Part shown: positions 24,643-26,817 of the stretch, one piece after another
Layout: the number at the start of each line of letters is the position of its first letter
Position numbering within the stretch: the first letter of the stretch is position 1
Assembly (NCBI GenBank): GCA_964472035.1
Contig: CAYYIT010000029.1
Span: forward strand, 1 to 26,817
Source of the DNA: UBA3855 sp964472035
Lineage (GTDB): Bacteria > Bacillota > Clostridia > Oscillospirales > Ruminococcaceae
Reading direction: 5' to 3'
DNA length: 26,817 nt
The notes under the pieces: generated by a model
What the model saw: only the letters and a program-made list of their open reading frames with translations
What the model was told of the DNA's origin: nothing
The model's database searches: none
Translations under genes and position numbers: made by a program

Positions 24643-24819
24643 ATGGGACCGTATTATTACAGAATCGTTGATATTCAGGGTGATTATGCCCAGCTTCAGC
24701 GGACGGATATCGAAAGTACCGAGATCATGCCCGTTGCTATGGCCCTGCTTCCGATGGGAAGCGATATTGGCACGCAGCTGTGCTGGCAGTGGGGCGTATA
24801 TGAGATCATCACATCCTGA
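24643..24819 (+). CDS. 58-aa conserved-looking small protein, DUF3006-like
   Basis: The ORF follows recN by 12 bp with a perfect AAGGAGG ribosome-binding site (24629-24635). It reads MGPYYYRIVDIQGDYAQLQR at the start, then MPVAMALLPMGSDIGTQL and WQWGVYEI. The pattern D-x-x-GDYA-x-L ... MPVAMALLP-G-x-x-G resembles the small DUF3006 family, which has no known function; this match is by eye only. There is no membrane segment or signal peptide. It takes the place where spoIVB usually follows recN. Confidence 0.6.
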   Translation: MGPYYYRIVDIQGDYAQLQRTDIESTEIMPVAMALLPMGSDIGTQLCWQWGVYEIITS

Positions 24820-24832
24820 TGCAATAACAGAA

Positions 24833-24866
24833 AATCCGCATAGAATCATACGATTCTATGCGGATT
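24833..24866. terminator. Bidirectional terminator between the recN run and the AI-2E permease gene
   Basis: A perfect 15-bp stem (24833-24847 with 24852-24866) with loop ATAC separates the convergent genes. There is no long T-tract, but A's flank it on the left. Confidence 0.7.
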
Positions 24867-24888
24867 CTGCGTTTGAGATTATGCAGGA

Positions 24889-26088
24889 TCATTGCTTGGA
24901 AACGACCTCTGCGGTGACCGGATCGGAAGGATCAGAGGCTCCGGCAGGATCTTCATCCGGTTCATCCGGCCCGTCTTCTTCCGGAAGGTCGAACTTATGG
25001 ACATCCTCGTACAGAATGCGATAGATCGCCGCAATGATCGGCACGCCGAAGAGCATTCCAATAACGCCGAAAATACCGCCGCCGAGCGTGACTGCGGCAA
25101 GCACCCAGATGCCGGGAAGACCGATGGAAGAGCCGACCACTCTCGGATAGATCAGATTACCCTCCAGCTGCTGCAGCAGGACGATGAATCCGAGGAAGAA
25201 CAGGGCCTTCAGCGGCGAAACGGTCATGATCATGAATGCACCCACTCCTGCGCCGATGTAAGCACCGGCAACGGGGATCAGTGCGGTAAAGCCGATCAGT
25301 GTGCCGACCATTGCCGCATACGGGAAGCGGAGCAGAAGCATGCCGAGGGCGCACAGTGCTCCAAGAATCACAGCCTCCGTACACTGGCCGATGATGAACC
25401 GGCGGAAGCAGTCGTTGACGATGGTACAGATATATCTTACCTTGAGATTCCAGTTCTCCTTGCAGTAGCGGTCCATCAGATGATTGATCTGGCGCAGGAG
25501 CTTGTCCTTGTCCGCAAGCAGATAAATGGAGAAGATCGTACTCAGCAGTGCCGTAACAGCACCGGAAAAGATGGTTGTGATCATGGAGAAGATCGTACTC
25601 ATGACATTGCCGATACCGGAAGTCAGCACGGAGATGATCTGACCGATCTTGGACTTCCAGTCGATGGAGGCGAGGAATGCTGCGATATCCTCCGGAAGGA
25701 TGCCGCGTTCTTCAAGGAAGAGTATGATCCTCTGGAACAGATCCGGGAACTCCTTGACGATCACCATGATACAGGAGATCAGCTGCGGAACCATCAGCAG
25801 AATGACAAGTGCCACCACTGCAATGACAGCAATAAAGGAGAGAAGCATACAGACCGGCCGACGCGACTTCTGTACCCAGCTGCTCTGGCTCTTCGGAAAA
25901 TAGTGCTTTTCCAGAAGCTCCATCGGGAGATTGATGACGTAGGCGATCACGGTGCCCAGAAGCAGAGGGAACGCGGCAGAGAGCACTGCGGATGCGAGCC
26001 CTGCAATCTTTCCCCAGTACAGAATACATAAATAGAGCAGGAAAATGCTTAAACCGACCCTGAAACATGTTTTCCATTCGATTTTCAT
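24889..26088 (-). CDS. AI-2E family transporter (PF01594 type permease)
   Basis: The 399-residue integral membrane protein has about seven or eight helices. The conserved core is VVGSSIGLPGIWVLAAVTLGGGIFGVIGMLFGVPIIAAIYRI, with ALIPVAGAYIGAGVGAF before it and LLQQLEGNLIYPR between them. Members export small molecules or move Na+/H+; the autoinducer-2 link is from one E. coli relative and should not be assumed. An acidic tail rich in Asp/Glu/Pro (about 365-392) follows. ATG 26088 has AAAGGATG upstream. Confidence 0.9.
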   Translation of the reverse strand: MKIEWKTCFRVGLSIFLLYLCILYWGKIAGLASAVLSAAFPLLLGTVIAYVINLPMELLEKHYFPKSQSSWVQKSRRPVCMLLSFIAVIAVVALVILLMVPQLISCIMVIVKEFPDLFQRIILFLEERGILPEDIAAFLASIDWKSKIGQIISVLTSGIGNVMSTIFSMITTIFSGAVTALLSTIFSIYLLADKDKLLRQINHLMDRYCKENWNLKVRYICTIVNDCFRRFIIGQCTEAVILGALCALGMLLLRFPYAAMVGTLIGFTALIPVAGAYIGAGVGAFMIMTVSPLKALFFLGFIVLLQQLEGNLIYPRVVGSSIGLPGIWVLAAVTLGGGIFGVIGMLFGVPIIAAIYRILYEDVHKFDLPEEDGPDEPDEDPAGASDPSDPVTAEVVSKQ

Positions 26089-26140
26089 AGAATTTCATCC
26101 TTTCTGATGCGCTGCTGCACGAGCGGGAGCCATCTTTACC

Positions 26141-26169
26141 ATTATAATACAAAAATCGTCAGTATGCAA
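26141..26169 (-). promoter_or_regulatory. Promoter of the AI-2E family gene
   Basis: On the minus strand TTGCAT (26169-26164), 17 bp, TATAAT (26146-26141). It lies downstream of the terminator of the RNA unit, so the permease gene has its own start site. Confidence 0.8.
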
Positions 26170-26196
26170 GGAACAAATTGTAAACTGTCTTAGGAT

Positions 26197-26228
26197 AAAA
26201 AAAGGGAAACAGCAGTGACGCTGTTCCC
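26197..26228 (-). terminator. Intrinsic terminator of the structured RNA unit
   Basis: Read on the minus strand, GGGAACAGC (26228-26220), loop 26219-26214, GCTGTTTCCC (26213-26204; one bulged base) and seven T's (26203-26197). It is strong and only makes sense in the minus direction, which sets the strand of the unit. Confidence 0.9.
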
Positions 26229-26533
26229 ATGAAGAGAAGATGGTCTCCCGATACGGGAGGTCTATATTGCACCCCGATGGGGGATTGCAAGCGAAAGAAG
26301 CGTAAAATGTATCGCAGACACCACGCAAGGAGCGGGTTGTGAAAGGAAGCACTCCAATGAGAAGAAGGTTGAAAAAGGCATCTTCGTGCGGAGTCTGCGT
26401 TACTTTTACAGTTGTACCAAATGTGCATTCTGACCGGCTACATTTGGGAAGGTCGGAGCTGACAGTTCATGGTGATAATTTTTTTATGAGCTGCCTGCGG
26501 TGCGGATGTGCCTTGTATTGCTTCATATTTCAT
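26197..26533 (-). ncRNA. Candidate structured non-coding RNA, about 337 nt, unassigned
   Basis: A promoter and a terminator in the same minus orientation bracket a stretch with no convincing gene. By hand folding, the 5' end (26534-26529 and 26524-26521) pairs with the 3' end just before the terminator (26233-26228 and 26239-26236). Inside are hairpins 26495-26486/26470-26461 and 26447-26440/26424-26417 (8 bp). A long helix, 26409-26401 plus 26399-26393, pairs with 26319-26313 plus 26311-26302. Within it lies 26355-26350/26334-26329. Two GC-rich hairpins, 26290-26267 and 26259-26245, follow. I see no signature of 6S, tmRNA, RNase P or SRP RNA. A long leader of the AI-2E gene with an attenuator is the main alternative. 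Confidence 0.6.
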
Positions 26534-26539
26534 GAACTA

Positions 26540-26568
26540 ATTGTAACATGTCTTTTAAGAAAATACAA
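26540..26568 (-). promoter_or_regulatory. Promoter of the structured RNA unit
   Basis: On the minus strand TTGTAT (26568-26563), 17 bp, TACAAT (26545-26540). The predicted start at about 26533 is an A that coincides with the first bases of the terminal helix. Confidence 0.72.
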
Positions 26569-26680
26569 TGCTTTATTTGATCAAAAACATCACATTTTGA
26601 CTCATGTGCAAAAAACGACCTCCTGCTACGAAATCTTCCAGCACGATGGTTAGCCTGAGGCAACACGCCATACAGCCTTG

Positions 26681-26709
26681 TTGACAAGCAGCGGAAAAAA
26701 GGCTATAAT
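26681..26709 (+). promoter_or_regulatory. Promoter of the P-type ATPase gene
   Basis: Consensus TTGACA (26681-26686), 17 bp, TATAAT (26704-26709). A short inverted repeat CTTGT-TG-ACAAG (26677-26688) overlaps the -35 box and might be an operator. The stretch 26569-26676 between the two promoters shows no supported feature. Confidence 0.88.
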
Positions 26710-26732
26710 AAAGAGGAAGAAAGGGTGAAATT

Positions 26733-26817
26733 ATGAAGCAATTTCAAGTAACCGGCATGACCTGCGCTGCATGCAGCGCAAGGGTGGAAAAAGCGGTTCG
26801 GCAGGTGGAAGGTGTGA
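26733..26817 (+). CDS. Copper/heavy-metal P-type ATPase or HMA-domain protein, N-terminal fragment
   Basis: Only 28 codons are inside the window and the frame is open at the end. They encode MKQFQVTGMTCAACSARVEKAVRQVEGV, a heavy-metal-associated domain with the copper(I)-binding motif GMTCAAC (Cys11, Cys14). This is how CopA-type exporters begin; a small free copper chaperone would look the same so far. A strong promoter and an AAGAGGAAGAAAGGGTG purine-rich site lie ahead of ATG 26733. No CsoR or CopY gene is found upstream. Confidence 0.85.
   Translation, partial: MKQFQVTGMTCAACSARVEKAVRQVEGV

Noticed and set aside
22966..24849. Minus-strand ORF of 627 codons opposite recN
   Set aside because: It mirrors recN codon structure, has no start signals, and recN has all of its ATPase motifs intact.
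26407..26416. TACAGTTGTA, a match to the CopY operator pattern TACAnnTGTA
   Set aside because: It lies more than 260 bp upstream of the ATPase promoter and inside a helix of the candidate RNA; a pattern of eight fixed bases is expected by chance at about this frequency in a window this size.
26197..26533. Assignment of the structured RNA to 6S, SRP, tmRNA or RNase P RNA
   Set aside because: The SRP tetraloop helix, the RNase P GAGGAAAGUCC and ACAGAAA boxes and the tmRNA tRNA-like ends were looked for on both strands and not found; a 6S-type single rod does not fit the several separate hairpins.
26339..26653. Plus-strand ORF of 104 codons between the permease and the ATPase gene
   Set aside because: It overlaps the structured RNA unit, has Cys/His-rich random-looking composition, no recognisable domain and is better explained as a chance frame.
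26573..26672. Minus-strand short ORF with an AGGAGG-like site upstream of the RNA promoter
   Set aside because: The spacing from that site to the nearest ATG is too long, the peptide is only about ten residues from there, and nothing supports it as a leader peptide.

Overview
The window reads as chromosomal DNA of a spore-forming Gram-positive bacterium of the class Clostridia, most likely a Ruminococcus/Oscillospiraceae-type gut anaerobe. The reasons are the complete eight-gene spoIIIA operon, the clostridial/Bacillus-type gene order that follows it, strong AGGAGG ribosome-binding sites, sigma-A promoters with 17-bp spacers, a GH43 plant-polysaccharide enzyme and an LtaS-type anionic polymer synthase. 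The organism call is an inference from gene content; no rRNA or other taxonomic marker was compared.

Layout. 1-203: four tandem hairpins with no gene. 204-1615: a GNAT acetyltransferase and, convergent to it, a COG1313-type radical SAM protein. 1753-2177: a 47-residue protein that is almost only an LPXTG sorting signal, then a PRC-barrel YlmC/YmxH-like protein. 2250-4147: rpsB-tsf with its own promoter, leader and terminator. 4195-5425: a membrane protein with a signal-peptidase fold whose catalytic residues are replaced. 5461-7074: a GH43 glycosidase. 7079-7432 (minus): an ArsC/Spx-like protein. 7542-9486: an LTA-synthase-like membrane sulfatase-fold protein.

9489-14298 is spoIIIAA-AH, preceded by a possible sigma-E promoter that overlaps a perfect inverted repeat. 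These genes build the feeding-tube channel between mother cell and forespore. 14299-24819 is a long run of tightly packed plus-strand genes: an Asp23 family gene, nusB, a divergent TsaD/Kae1-like gene, xseA, xseB, ispA, a divergent PAP2 gene, dxs, tlyA, nadK, argR, recN and a 58-aa protein. It resembles the classical spoIIIA-to-spo0A neighbourhood of Bacillus, but accBC, folD, spoIVB and spo0A are absent from their usual places. It links isoprenoid synthesis (dxs, ispA), DNA repair (recN, xseAB), NAD(P) supply and arginine control.

24889-26088 (minus) is an AI-2E family permease. The 644-bp stretch from there to the last gene is not empty. It holds a minus-strand unit of about 337 nt with its own promoter, a sequence rich in helices whose 5' and 3' ends pair, and an intrinsic terminator. 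I cannot match it to 6S, SRP, tmRNA or RNase P RNA, and it is the best candidate here for something undescribed. The window ends in the first 28 codons of a copper-type P-type ATPase (or other HMA-domain protein) behind a near-consensus promoter.
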